Program-made: the position numbers and the translations under genes
Notes under the pieces: model-generated
What the model was told of the DNA's origin: nothing
Databases searched by the model: none
What the model saw: only the letters and a program-made list of their open reading frames with translations
Origin: Metallyticus violacea
Lineage: Eukaryota; Arthropoda; Insecta; Mantodea; Metallyticidae
Direction: 5' to 3'
DNA: 64,000 bases
NCBI GenBank assembly: GCA_030762175.1
Contig: CM060833.1
Span: forward strand, 73,851,001 to 73,915,000
Shown: in pieces, positions 12,866 to 24,022 of the stretch
Numbering within the stretch: the first letter of the stretch is position 1
Layout: each line of letters begins with the position of its first letter

Positions 12866-13007
12866 CTTCAAAATTGGCACCACAACATGAGGCCACTCGA
12901 CGTCGAAAACAACCCTCTTCAAAATTGGTGCTCGACCTGAGGCACTCTGCTAAACCGCTTCATAATTTGGTGCCCAATGTGGGCTATACTAAACAGCTTC
13001 AGTTATT
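12866..13007 (+). repeat. three to four degenerate tandem units (39-51 bp)
   Basis: Units start with CTTCA at 12866, 12917, 12958 and 12997. The first three continue with AAATTGG(C/T)(A/G)C or ATTTGGTGCCC, then a GAGGC/GGGC motif. Spacing is 51, 41 and 39 bases. The core looks a little like a retroelement primer-binding site, but no LTR was found. Confidence 0.55.
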
Positions 13008-13230
13008 TAGATAAATACTCACAATCTTACATACCTTCAGCGATAACTAACAGGACATGTTCTTAATGTGTGGTGAAAATCTCCCACTTCCAAGCAAACT
13101 TGCGTGTATTTCTCCAAACTCTGGAATACTTTTCCCCGTTGTGGCGACGGTTTCAATATCTTATTGTTAATTTTTGTACACTTTTCCCTTCAAAGAAAGA
13201 AGACGGGAGGCATTAGGTCAGGATTTTTTT

Positions 13231-13632
13231 GTGGGGAGGGCGTGTATATGCACAGTCTTTAACATGTTGAAGGGCCGCAGTATTTTGACTGTGCGAAGGT
13301 AGCATAATCATTAGTCTTTTGATTGGAGGCTTGTAAGAATGGTTGGACGAAACAATTTCTGTTTTATATAAATTTATTAGAATTTAGGTATTAAATAAAA
13401 AATCTTAAATATTATTAAGTATTAGGTTATTAGCGTCCATTAAATTCAGGACGTGAAACGGCCGACAAATTTTGCTCAGAGGGCTCTTCTTTCAGGCTTG
13501 AGGTTCTTTATAGTGCCGTAAATGTACGATACGGCCTTACTTCCTTCCGAAGGAAGCCATACTTAGGATTTTAACGCCCGAAAAAACCCATCGATCCTGA
13601 CTGGAATTGAACCCGCGGTGTTGGGTTTAAGA
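13231..13632 (-). mobile_element. SINE family A interrupted by a NUMT
   Basis: The SINE body runs from 13422 to about 13632 on the minus strand; the tRNA-like head is truncated before the A box. The SINE tail motif appears as TCTTTAACAT at about 13255-13264, separated from the body (AGGTTATTAGCGTCC) by the 16S fragment. The tail end is diverged (GTATATGCACAG where other copies have TTATTTACGGACG). Confidence 0.7.
13265..13421 (+). pseudogene. NUMT: mitochondrial 16S rRNA fragment
   Basis: The sequence contains GGGCCGCAGTATTTTGACTG, then GCGAAGGTAGCATAATCATT, then GGTTGGACGAAACAATTTCT. These are highly conserved segments of the large mitochondrial rRNA around the peptidyl-transferase region, followed by the AT-rich helix typical of insects. 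Only about 155 bases are present, flanked by nuclear SINE sequence, so this is a nuclear copy and not a working rRNA. It reads in the 16S sense direction on the plus strand. Confidence 0.93.
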
Positions 13633-13650
13633 GCATTAGGCCAGGATATT

Positions 13651-15383
13651 TGAGTACTTTTTCATGATCCATCTCAATTTCTTGAAGACATGACATACGG
13701 TAAAGTTCAATCCCCCCTCTCTATTATTTTAACAGATACAATATCGGAAACTTTTACATAATCATTTTGACGGTAACGCCAGTAATAACTACTTTTCACA
13801 GTTCATTGTTTTTCCACGCATTTTGCGGTCTATTAAATGTTGAATGTGAAGGCTTCATTTTTTCTATAAATTTTAGGCAAATTCTAGATGCAACGCTTTG
13901 ATGGTACACTTTGGTTTTTCACCAAATTCTGTCCTAAATGTCGTCTGCCCTGCTTTAAACTAAGCTATTTGCCAGCATTTACGACCGAGGAATATGCGCT
14001 ATGCGGTTACAACATTCGATCCAAACTGCCGAAATGCGATGACGCGGAACAATGAAGATCACTGGATGAATGTATAATATTTCAGGGTTTTCCACGATAT
14101 TTTGCATTGTTAAAGATATAATAGTATGTATATAATTTTGCAGTTTATTGCCTAAATAAAATAAATGTGTGTATATGCAAACTTTAGGGCCTCTAGCAGA
14201 GAATCCCTCTGTATAACAATATGAAATGTAAAGGAGTGAAGTAATGTCAAAGAAGTACAAAAATTGAGCTGATAGAATAGGTTTGCCATTTTAATTACCT
14301 AGACTGTAATGTATCGTATTTATATCGAAGATGATGATCTCACATAATAATTACATACATTTAAAAATATGTGTGGTACGATAAAAAGAAAATTGAAAAA
14401 TTAAACTAGAATGGACACAAAATTGAAATGCTATAATTTAATGATTATTTTTGGTGTTAATGCACAGTTCTGAAAATTGAGTGTTGACCAGATCAAACTG
14501 AAGAAGAGTTTAAACAAATGAAAAGCGTTTCGGTCGTTACTCTAATTGGCCAAGTAAGTAACAAAGAAATTATAACTAAATTAAAAGGATTTATCTGAAC
14601 GAACAAACAAAAGGAACTGGTAGTACTAACATAAATATATTCATGCTACGGTTACCTGTATATAATTTGTGTATAATTTGTGTAAGTTTTCCTATAAATA
14701 CTATAGCCGAAAACCGTGTTTCCTCAATACACCCGATTCTTTAATATCTGACTATCCGAATTTGAGTTAGTATCAGGATTTAATGTTGAATAAGGTGGGG
14801 GTGGATTTGCTTTACTTTTTTAAGAGAATATTCAATAATTCTAAAAAGGGGGCTAGACCTCCTAGAGATATTATACATATGAAGAGTATTAATTTTATTT
14901 TTTTGGAAAAATTAAATGAACTGGGGATTTGCGAGACGAACATTACATTTAGTTTTTGAATAGTGGAAATGATTGTAATGATACTGAATCAAATTCAATA
15001 TCTAAAAAATCAGAATATTCATAGCTTCAATATCATAGATGTCCAATAGTTTAGTAGCTAGATTAGGGTCAATATTTTCATCAATTAAATATAGAATGAG
15101 GGAAGGCAATAAATATTAAATAACTCCTGGCAGAATTGTTCAAAGGATTTCAAGGTATTGTCCACTTTAATTCATCTAGATAATTTCTAAAAACGTAATA
15201 AATTGATTGTTTTGTTTTCCTTTGGAGAAAGATAATGGTAAAGCTCATTACATATATTGACTCAGACAGAGAGAAACTGATAAAGTTAAAAACGCAGCCA
15301 CGTCCATGGAAAAAGGCAAAGATTGGCCGAGAAAAATCCAACTAATATCTCTAGATTCGCAACACATATTTATCTTCATCTTC
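13651..15383. other. AT-rich stretch, nothing recognised
   Basis: No conserved coding segment, tRNA or family repeat seen. Open frames are short and domain-free. Confidence 0.5.
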
Positions 15384-15720
15384 TTTTTATTTGGCACTAC
15401 AGACCGGTGTCATCCTTGGCCTGCCCCGGCGAGCTCTACACCCCCTACCTCCGTCTTACGACTTCATTGATAGAGGGCAGTATTGTAGGGGAACATGTGA
15501 TCAGCATGCTGGCACCCCGCCGGTCGCCTATCACACGCGGCTGTCGTAATCGAAGAACGCCACCTCTCCATCAGGCAGCTTCACAATTGTCCTCACGAGA
15601 CAAGGTGGACCCCGTTCCAGACCTCCCTAACTTAAAAAAATTCCTAAGTAGACATCGGGTATCAAACCCGGGCTCTTGGTCGGCAGTCAGTAACTCTAAG
15701 CACTAAACCAAGGAGGTGAT
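15384..15720 (-). mobile_element. SINE family E, full length
   Basis: The minus strand begins with a tRNA-like head: CACCTCCTTGGTTTAGTGCT (A-box region) and GGGTTTGATACCC (B box). It then has CTAGGAATTTTT-like sequence, GGTCCACCTTGTCTCGTGAG, GACAATTGTGAAGCTGCC, and an end reading CACCGGTCTGTAGTGCCAA. The plus-strand copy near 45.0 kb shares the central blocks. A 127-codon open frame across it is fortuitous. Confidence 0.75.
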
Positions 15721-16974
15721 CTCATAAGAACTGTTTCAAAACTCTCACCACGTAGCCTTCTGTAAGAGAAAACGATGGAGTACAACTTGGCAATGAGGGC
15801 AGGAAGCAATGAAGGAAGTTACATGACTGAATAGCCTGAGCGTGTGGCTATGGGATATGATGAAATTGTTTCTTGCGTGATGAACTTCGTTCAGAACAAC
15901 CAGAAAGGAAGCATGTATCTACATATTCTAACTGTAGATAATGGACGATGCTTGTTGTCATTCGGTAATTACTCTAACTACAATAGGCTTATTGAATTTA
16001 ATTGGTATTATATAAAACATACAAAAGAGAGACATTAACAGACAGAGTATATGGCATTATAAACTCGGTTTAGGAATAAAATGTATAAAAATAAATAAAA
16101 CTAAAGAACATAATTCAAATTCATTCTGCAAAATATAATTTGTTTTGGACTTTGATAAGTCATTAGGTAGTTTTAGGATAAAAGTTCTTAAAGTACACTT
16201 TTTTGGACGAGTGTGAAGTTCAAAAGCGAGACGAATCCGTAGAAACTGACTTTAAGAGTGTGTATTATGCAATGTTTTCTTCGGCAGCACAAAATTAACA
16301 TTAAATATAAAAAGGCGATAAGATCATTTTATGGTCGTCTAAACTGGCAATCATCAAGAGAGCCGTTAATTTCTGTTTTTTATGCACAGAACCATTAAGG
16401 AAAGTATCTATAGAATCATAGCATAATATGTTTTATTCACGGTCGTCTTAATGGCCGTTTAAACTGACCGTAATCGACAAACCGGTTAGAACAAGTTAAT
16501 ACTACGTCCCATGGTAGTAGTTTCGAGAACATTATAAATAATTTGTACATGTCCGAGTGTCAGATGTTCGCAATAGAAAATGAAAGGAGTATCCAGGATA
16601 CGGAATTCGCTCTATCAGAGTTAATGCCACAAAAAACAAAGGTAATATATAAATCAATGTATGCTAAATTTGTCAAGTGGTGTTATAAAAGCGAACCAAT
16701 TTACAGAATCTGTTTTGCTTTCAGAATTTTTGAATTTAAAAACGGTTATTATAAATTCAGAATCACAAAGAAATAAATAACCATGGAATCATCGCTCATT
16801 AGGCTGATGAAAAGTAAAGCTACTTCAGATTCTTGAAACGATGTAATCAACGAGTACTCATACCTAGGGGATTATAAAAGGTCTCCACCTGACCAAGAAA
16901 ATTTAAGAGAATGTTTATTTTTTAAACCTTATAAATCAATCATTTAGTTCAACTTTCCAACATTTTAATACCTA
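15721..16974. other. no gene recognised
   Basis: AT-rich sequence with two short open frames (near 15844 and 16543) that show no family signature. Confidence 0.5.
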
Positions 16975-18110
16975 CAGTAAAACAAGGTTCGTCCAACTGT
17001 GAAAAATATGTATCTCAGTTTCAATCTCATCATTTTATGTGAATCTTCGTCCATCCAGCCATTTTTTCAGGTTTGAGAAATAGTCGCTGGGAGCCAAATA
17101 CGACGAATACGGTGGATCTGGGAGCACTTGGAAGCAAAGGGCATGCAGCGACAATCCCAGACTTGTGCGAAGGCGTATTATCGTGATGAAAGAGCACTTT
17201 CTTTTTGCAAGGTTTGCAAGTTTAACCCGAATAGCATCCTTCAGTTGGTCCAGTAGTGAATCGCAATACTCCCCTATGATGTTTCTGTCCTTCTGGTCTA
17301 TGAGCACCACACCATGAAAATTCTAGGAAACCGTAGCCATGACTTTTCCTGCAGATGGAAACGTTTTTGCTTTCTTTGGTGCACTTTCACCTGTTGCCAT
17401 CAACTGTTTGGACTGCTCCTTCGTCTCTGGCGTATAGTGATGAACCTATGTTTCGTCTCCTGTTATAAGTCGGTGAAACTCACTGGGACTACGTTTATAC
17501 AAGTCTAAATACTGTTGAGAAATGCTCATTCGAATGTGTTTTTGGTCCATTGTTAACAAACGTGGCACCCATAGAGCGGAAAGCTTTCTCATGCCCAAAA
17601 CTTCATGCAAAATGTATAAAATGTAGTGGACACGGCCTATCGAGGTTTTTGCAATGTTAGTCACTCGTGCATCTTCAATCGGCAATCGTGAGTACGCCAT
17701 TATGAATTTTGTCAGAATTGCGTCCATCGTAGCGGTTTTGGGACGCCCTGAACTCTCATCATCTTGAACGGATGTACGATCACACTTGTATTCAACAGCC
17801 CACTTTAAACGGTCGAAAACAAAGAGGCAGAATCCTTTACTGTGGTATCTAACTCTTTTTGTATTTCTGTTGGGGTTAATCCTTTCAAAACGAACTCTTT
17901 GTCACAACTTGTATTTCGCTTATATCCATTTTATAGAAAACATTTACACTAGTTTATTTATGCGATCGCCACAGATAAATGACTACACTTACGCATCTAA
18001 AACTTTATAGCGGACATCTAAAGGATTGTACTTAACAAATGTCATAGTAATTTGGCCTTCTTCACATAACTAAGTCGGGCCGAAAACTTTTAGAACCGCT
18101 TCGTACGTAA
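16975..18110 (-). mobile_element. mariner, irritans-like, decayed
   Basis: The minus strand carries most of a mariner transposase, the DDD enzyme that cuts and pastes its element at TA sites. Visible blocks are HTH-domain remnants near 17.8 kb, RVHYILYILHEVLGMRKLSA and WVPRLLTMDQK, then LITGDET (first catalytic Asp), GKVMAT, a frame-shifted HHDN (second Asp) and LAPSDYF (third Asp). Lesions include a TAG where GDETW should have Trp, another stop after GKVMATVS, and frameshifts. The 5' end (CGAAGCGGTTCTAAAAG near 18085-18104) resembles a mariner TIR. The last residues and the 3' TIR near 16.98 kb appear lost. The irritans-like call rests on the LAPSDYF...LKKWL pattern. Confidence 0.85.
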
Positions 18111-18799
18111 CCAGAGAATAATACAAATTACATTGTGAATATGCTTTTATGTTGCGAACAATATTTACAGTATGAATGATTGAGGTAAAATATTAATTTC
18201 TTACTAATTGAAGTTTGTACATTAAAAGGGCAATTCTTTTTCAGTGCATAAACCAATTAGTAATGCATAATGTAACTGACTGATTTTTTAGGAAGAGTTT
18301 TAAAGCCAAACAATTGTTTAGGCACTAACAAAACTTAAGTGACTGCAGTTTTACGTATGTCGTGGATAAGGGGTATATTAAAAAACCAATTCAAGTTAAT
18401 TGTAAACACATCAAAAGGTATATTATTAGCCCTTTGATATATGACAGTGCATTTGTTTTAGATAACTTGGGAGTTTTATAGGTCCTTTAGTGTGAATATC
18501 ACTTTGTTTTACCTAACAATCTATAAATTTCTTTACGAATAACAAGACATAAAATAAACCTGTAACACATTTATCTCACTCATGAAGCGTGATTAATAAA
18601 TTAAGGCTAGCACTGTTCTAATTTTGCTGAGTTTGAAAGACAATTTTATAATTACAAAACCTTTGGATATAATATTCAAAAGGGAAAAATAAAAATGTTG
18701 TTTTTATATGAGTCTCAAAACTCTCAAAATACATAGTCTCGTCTATACTTTGGCCCATTTGAAGTGCAGAGTAATTCTTTGAAACGGTTTATTTAATTC

Positions 18800-19480
18800 A
18801 CTTTTTAAAGAAGATGTGTTGCTGGTATTTCATAAAATGTATAAAACTGAGTATCATGCAATAATAAAGTTCTTTGTAAAAGATGGTTTAACGCTAAGGG
18901 AAATTCATATCAAATTTATAAATATTTATGGGGACTTTCCTCCTTTATTTTCAACTATAAAAAATATGAACATGGTCATATCAGCCTTGAAGATGACCCA
19001 TGTGAAGTACGTCCAAAAAGTTTAGTAATAGAAATTTTCATTGAATAATACATGGTATAATATTAGAAGTCGGTTGAGTTAAATTGCGTCAATTTGCTGA
19101 GGCTACGGGAATTTCAAGGGAAGCTGTAGTTTACATCGTTAATAAAGAATTGTATTGAAAAAACTTTGAGCAAGATGAGTGCCGCAGATGAAAAATGTTT
19201 TCGTATGAAATGTAACAGTAACAGAACTGATTTTGTGAGTCCACTTGATGCTGTGGACGAGTAGTCAAAAAGTGGACAGAAGCCCCAAAGAAGGCAAGGT
19301 CGATTTCCACCTTTGTGAAAGGTTATGGCATCAATCTTTTCGGTCTAATTGATTGATAAAACCATAACTGGATAGTACTGTTTCAATGTTTTAAACTAAC
19401 TAGAAGAAAAAATTCGCGAGAAAGGATTGAATAATTTATCATTAACACAATGCACTTGCTCACAAATGTGTTTTAGTGAT
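18800..19480 (+). mobile_element. second mariner remnant, heavily decayed
   Basis: The plus strand reads MYKTEYHAIIKFFVKDGLTL, then IHIKFINIYGDFPPLFST, matching the mariner N-terminal HTH (KFLVKEGLT...YGD.APS.ST). Further on come remnants of KKWTEAPKKA and LIDYLEKGKTITG-like sequence, and finally EEKIREKG. Stops and frameshifts are frequent and the LAPSDY block is missing. It is a different lineage from the neighbour at 17-18 kb, which lies in the opposite orientation. Confidence 0.7.
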
Positions 19481-20461
19481 GGGAAGTTTTAAGAGATTAG
19501 AAGAATGAGTACTCACCATATTACTCAGATCTGGATCCTTCTGGCCAGCATTTTTCATTACATCAAGAGGCGATTTCTGTTGTAGAGAAGCATTTTGCAG
19601 ACCTTCCGGAAACCCCTGCAGAGAGGGATAGTGACTTTGGAGCATCACTGGAACAAACGTACTAACTTTAAGGATGATTATGTTTAAAAACAAAAATAGC
19701 GTTCAAATTAACAACTCATTCCTTTATTGTAAGGCCGACAGTTTTTCAGAGTACCCTTTAGACTTCATGCTCACACAATTTAAATCCTATTTCGAAAGGT
19801 TCCAAATCGACATTGTAAGCGACTACGCATCCTCCTATGGATTTTCTCACATCTGACTAGCCAGTATTTGGAATTTAGACTCGCAACGGAGCAATTTCAA
19901 AACTTTACATCACCCGTTCAAAACCAATTCTTAACATTTACTCGTCTCATATTTTGTAAATCAATTTCTACATTTCTTTTAATGTGTAACCAATTCTGGG
20001 TTATTGCAATATATATATATATAAAATCCTCTTATGCTCAATAAAATAGGGGGTTTATCTGTATACTTAATCAATCAATGATAAGTTAAAGATTGTTAAA
20101 TTTTTTACTGCACCACCAAAACCTTATTTACTCTAATCACGTTATTACTATACAATACACAAATATATTTTAAAAACAAAGCATTTTAGCATGTATAGAA
20201 AATAATTTTCAAATTGTATAATTTAAGCACTTTCGTGGCCTATATACTCATCAAGTATATTACAATCATCTATCAATTGTAATTCCAAGAATTTAACCGC
20301 CTTCATTAAAGTTTTATTACTTTATTTTAAAATTCAAGCAAGTTTTTAGTTTATATAGTATCCGTTACTAATGAAATATTTAACTGAATAATATAACCAT
20401 GGTTATTTAATAAAGTTGTGTCATCAGAAAACTGGAATAAATTATTACTAACATCATTGAT
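19481..20461. other. no gene recognised
   Basis: AT-rich. A moderately GC-rich patch near 19530-19640 (minus frame LQSHYPSLQGFPEGLQNA) might be a short exon, but no family or splice pair supports it. Confidence 0.4.
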
Positions 20462-20782
20462 CACAATCAAATAATTGTTGTTGATTTGTTTCATTTATGG
20501 ACGCTCTTCAACATCTCAGGTCATTAGCGTCCCATTCAACTCAGGGCATGAAACGGTCGACAAATTTTGCTCAGAGATCTCTTCTTTCAGGCTTGAAGTT
20601 CTTTTACGTGCCGCAAATCTACGACACAGAACCTGCAGCCTTCTCTTCCGAAGGAAATAATACTTAGGATATTTACGCTCCGAAAAAATCCATCGATCCT
20701 GGCCGGGTTTGAATCCGTGATCTTGGGTGTAGAAGGTAAGTATGGTTACCACTACACCACCAGGACCGACACAATCAAATAA
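20462..20782 (-). mobile_element. SINE family A with exact 13-bp target duplication
   Basis: The SINE body is at 20475-20769 on the minus strand, with head, GGAAG motif and tail all present. CACAATCAAATAA at 20462-20474 is repeated exactly at 20770-20782, the duplication expected from target-primed insertion. An intact duplication suggests a fairly young copy. Confidence 0.9.
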
Positions 20783-20933
20783 GCAGAATTCAAAACAGAC
20801 TCTTATTTGTTAACATCTAAAATGTCTGAATATTTCTCCACTTATATCTACTGGCTGTGATCCGTTTCCTAAGTATGATCTGAAAGTCTTTAACTTAGCC
20901 AAATCCTTTGCTGAAATCGTGTCAAGTAACTTG

Positions 20934-21018
20934 AGAGAGCAAAATTTATCAGCCCTTTCACGCCCGCTCCGATTTGAATGGAAGGCTAATGACAAAAAAT
21001 GTTAAAAAGTGTCCGTAA

Positions 21019-21020
<2 letters not shown>
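20934..21020 (+). mobile_element. SINE family A 3' fragment
   Basis: Only the terminal part is present (GAGAGCAAAATTTATCAGCC through GTTAAAAAGTGTCCGTAAAT). It runs directly into a TAA microsatellite that probably grew from the SINE tail. Confidence 0.75.

Positions 21021-21105
<85 letters not shown>
21021..21105. repeat. (TAA)n microsatellite
   Basis: About 28 uninterrupted TAA units directly at the 3' end of a SINE A fragment. Confidence 0.97.
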
Positions 21106-21107
<2 letters not shown>

Positions 21108-21620
21108 GTTAGTATTATCTAAACTTTAGAATAATTTGTTAAGAATTATTAAGTATCAGTAGTTGTTATTGAAAATATTTCATTTTTAAAAATATCATAC
21201 AACTGCTTTTCATGATTTTCTCATATATCTGGCTTTGTTTGTAAACCTTGTCCGCTCAGACGGTGTTTTACATCTCGGTTACTAGGCATGCTACAACCGT
21301 ACAACCGACTACGCCCATTATTTCAATCCCACTTCTCCTTCCCCTGTTTTTCAATACCGCATTCTGAACATGTTCCCTACCGGTCTCACGGTAGTATGCA
21401 TTTATTGACAAAGATGGCTAGATAACTGACCCTAGAGTAACGTATTTTTATGTTATTTTAAATAGCTTTACCTTCTTTCCATCATCATGCTCTAAGGTAA
21501 AATAGTTTGATCAAAATATGCTTTAATGTCAACAGATACATGACATTCATTTTTTAGTTCTTATCGCTGTTACCTATTTTTGTAAATATCAGTTCAGGTT
21601 CAAACTCTATACATTTTCAG

Positions 21621-21816
21621 AGACATATGTACGTCGCTCTCGGCGAAGCTCTCGGTTTCCTGAGCCACCTTTGGATGTCACGGAAGTCGAGAAGAGACTG
21701 GTAGCAGAACTGGGGCCTCACGTTTGTGTGTTCGAGAAAGTATGCGACAAGTATGCCCAACATGCTCGCCAACTTCACGACGCTAATCACGTGTTGGACT
21801 GGGATCAAGTCTTCCG
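21621..21816 (+). CDS. gene A, penultimate coding exon
   Basis: This exon is flanked by acceptor ACATTTTCAG and donor CCG|GTAAGC. It starts with two bases completing a codon and ends with two bases of the next. It reads TYVRRSRRSSRFPEPPLDV, then TEVEKRLVAELG, PHVCVFEKVCDKYAQHARQ and LHDANHVLDWDQVFR. A C-x5-C-D motif (CVFEKVC-D) is prominent. Base composition is much richer in GC than the surroundings and there are no stops across 64 codons. I do not recognise the protein. By its cysteines and conserved aromatic positions it could be a small secreted or extracellular insect protein. Upstream exons, including the start codon, were not found. It joins the exon at 24023. Confidence 0.8.
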
Positions 21817-22250
21817 GTAAGCTGCGCAGTTAAACAGCGAAATTCAGAATGAAAAGTGCAACTTTATTTCCCAGTTGACCATTCTGTAAACGTAAACAGA
21901 AAGATATGTTGTCAAAAAAGGAGTATGATACTTCTTTATTCAACATTTCTCGTAGTGGTGAATAGTAATCCTTAAATACTACTGTGTTACCTAGCTTTTC
22001 GTTACAAAATTGTTCAAATAATTTTTATTAAAAGAAAGAATAAAAATTTAAAAGAATGGAAATTAAAGTACTTTATAAAGAAAAATATTATAAATGAATA
22101 AACAGAGTAGGCATTAGAGTTGTTAATGAAGTTAAATATATATAACCAGCCCTAGAATGTACGAAGTCAAATGTTAAGGAGCAAGTAGTTAAATTCAATT
22201 TAAAAGTATACCAAAACATAGTGCATATTATCATACAAAGAATCATTTTA

Positions 22251-22368
22251 GGCCTGCTTTCGCAGCTAAATGCAAATTGCATGGTGCAGAGCTTGCGCCA
22301 GTCGCTGGTTTCGTCGATGTACAACATCCGCTCCAAGTTCCACTCGCACAACTTTGATCAACAATAGA
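22251..22368 (+). other. exon-like segment homologous to 61807-61925
   Basis: It follows a plausible acceptor (CATTTTAG) and is clearly richer in GC than its flanks. Two frames are open. In the phase continuing gene A it reads PAFAAKCKLHGAELAPVAGF then VDVQHPLQVPLAQL and stops. In another it reads SQLNANCMVQSLRQSLVSSM then YNIRSKFHSHNFDQQ and stops. It could be an alternative last exon of gene A, a relic exon, or part of an old repeat; the similarity to the 61.8 kb segment continues a little past the stop. Confidence 0.4.
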
Positions 22369-22509
22369 ATGCATACAATATTATTTTTATTTCAATAATA
22401 AATACTAACTTGTGTTTGAAAAGTAGTGCTCCTCTGCAACCATACATTACTGACATCTGTTAATGAAAAGTTCGTTTACTTGTAACCTTCCGTATTAAAA
22501 TAATAACTA

Positions 22510-23313
22510 ATTCCTTTAATTACCGCCCTGATATTTCCTTAAACTCCTCTATAGTATGGGGTTTATTTCTGTAAACTTTATTTGTTTCTATTTTAGCGAT
22601 AACATTTCAATAAAAGTGAAGTGAAGTGTATTTCAATAAAATACACTTCACTAACACGCTGCATTTAATAATATTGGAGCACCAATCTCCTGTAATAAAA
22701 CTTAATAATACAAAGATATGTATTAATAATTTCTTTTCTTAATTATTTTCTTAATTGTAATGGGAGTTATAACAACAAAAAACAGAAATATTGCTTGCTC
22801 TCGTAACAGAAAAATACGACTACTGTCTACTTGCTGTCATCAGCGCAAGAACTCTTGGCCAAGAGTCAAATTAGATTCCGATTATCTTGCTTATCTCTTA
22901 TTTATTCATAGTTCATAGTTTTGTTTCTTATAATACAAGTCATTTATGGCCTGAGTGTGCCGTTGAGCTCATCGCGCACTGGATCAAGGTCATGCCAGTT
23001 GCCTGTCACAACAACTTACAGTTCTCGCGCTGATGACAGCAAATGTACAGTTAGTGGTAATTTTCTGTTACGTGAGCAAATACTATTTTTGCTTTTTGTT
23101 GTTATAACTTCGATTGTAATTAATAAATTAGTAACACTCACGTCTTTGTATTATTAGGTGCCTTTACAGGCGATTGGTACTCCAGTGTTGTTAAATGTAG
23201 CGTGTTAGTGTAGTGTATTTTATTGAAAAGTTGTCAAACAAATAAAGTTTACAGAAATAAACCCTATACTGTAGGGAAGCTTAAGAAAATATCAGGGCGG
23301 AAATTAAAGAAAT
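22510..23313. mobile_element. MITE-like element with long inverted repeats
   Basis: The left arm (22510 to about 22860) matches the reverse complement of the right arm (about 22970 to 23313). Shared blocks, outer to inner, are CCGCCCTGATATTT, GGGTTTATTTCTGTAAACTT, CACTAACACGCT, CTAATAATACAAAGA-like sequence, AGTTATAACAACAAAAA and TGCTGTCATCAGCGC. Only about 110 bases lie between the arms and there is no coding capacity. An extra short palindrome at 22621-22651 (GTGAAGTGTATTT pairing with AAATACACTTCAC) sits inside the left arm. This is a fold-back or MITE type of non-autonomous DNA transposon; its superfamily is unclear. Confidence 0.8.
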
Positions 23314-24022
23314 GTGTATCATTTTATTACGAAAGCAAAGCTGTTACAAGTGATTGAATTTTTTTTTAACAGATGTCAGAAATGTATGCTTGCAGACGAA
23401 TACTACTTCGAACATAGGTTAGTACTTATTAATGAAATGAAACTAATATTGTGTGCGCTCTATTGTTGAAAGTAAGAAAACAATAGAAGAGAAAATAAAA
23501 GTTTGGAAATCAAAAAAAAAAAAAAAAAAAAAGGAAGTAATGAAGGAAGCAGGGCTGCGCTGTTGTTGAAACATTAAGCGGATAACATATTTAATAACAC
23601 GCATTTTTATTAGTAGATAGATAGAAATAGAAAAGAACTTTGGTCAAATAGAATGTAAATAGGGAAGATCTTTGGAGGAAGAAGAAAAGTTTTTTTTAAG
23701 GTAAAAATACTGTAAAGTGAGAAAATTCTAATAATAAAATTATTGAAATACTAATCACAATTAGCTATGATTAAAGTCTCTAACACGAAGAACCCCAACA
23801 ATTAATCCTGTCCCTTGTTTTAGGTGGTCTGTCTTTAATGTGAGTCATATAGCATGGATATAAAATGTACAGGAAATCATGGGCAAAAGTCAATATGATA
23901 TAAATAAAAAGATGTGCTTGTGTTACCCGAGTACGCATGACAATATTTAACATTTGTTATTAATCATTGCTTTCTATGAAATATTTTCCTAATGAGCTCT
24001 TAATTTTCTTTTTTGTTCACAG

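Larger units (their letters stand above)
13210..13650. repeat. target-site duplication around SINE A with NUMT
   Basis: GCATTAGGTCAGGATTTT at 13210-13227 is repeated as GCATTAGGCCAGGATATT at 13633-13650, 16 of 18 bases identical. It brackets a SINE A copy that has the mitochondrial fragment inside it. Confidence 0.75.
21817..24022 (+). other. gene A intron holding an inverted-repeat element
   Basis: A phase-2 intron bounded by GTAAGC and TTGTTCACAG. It contains the exon-like segment at 22251-22368, the long inverted-repeat element at 22510-23313 and a poly-A run near 23513. The rest is AT-rich. Confidence 0.7.

Noticed and set aside
15323..15706. 127-codon plus-strand open frame
   Set aside because: It lies almost entirely across SINE E in antisense, including its tRNA-like B box.
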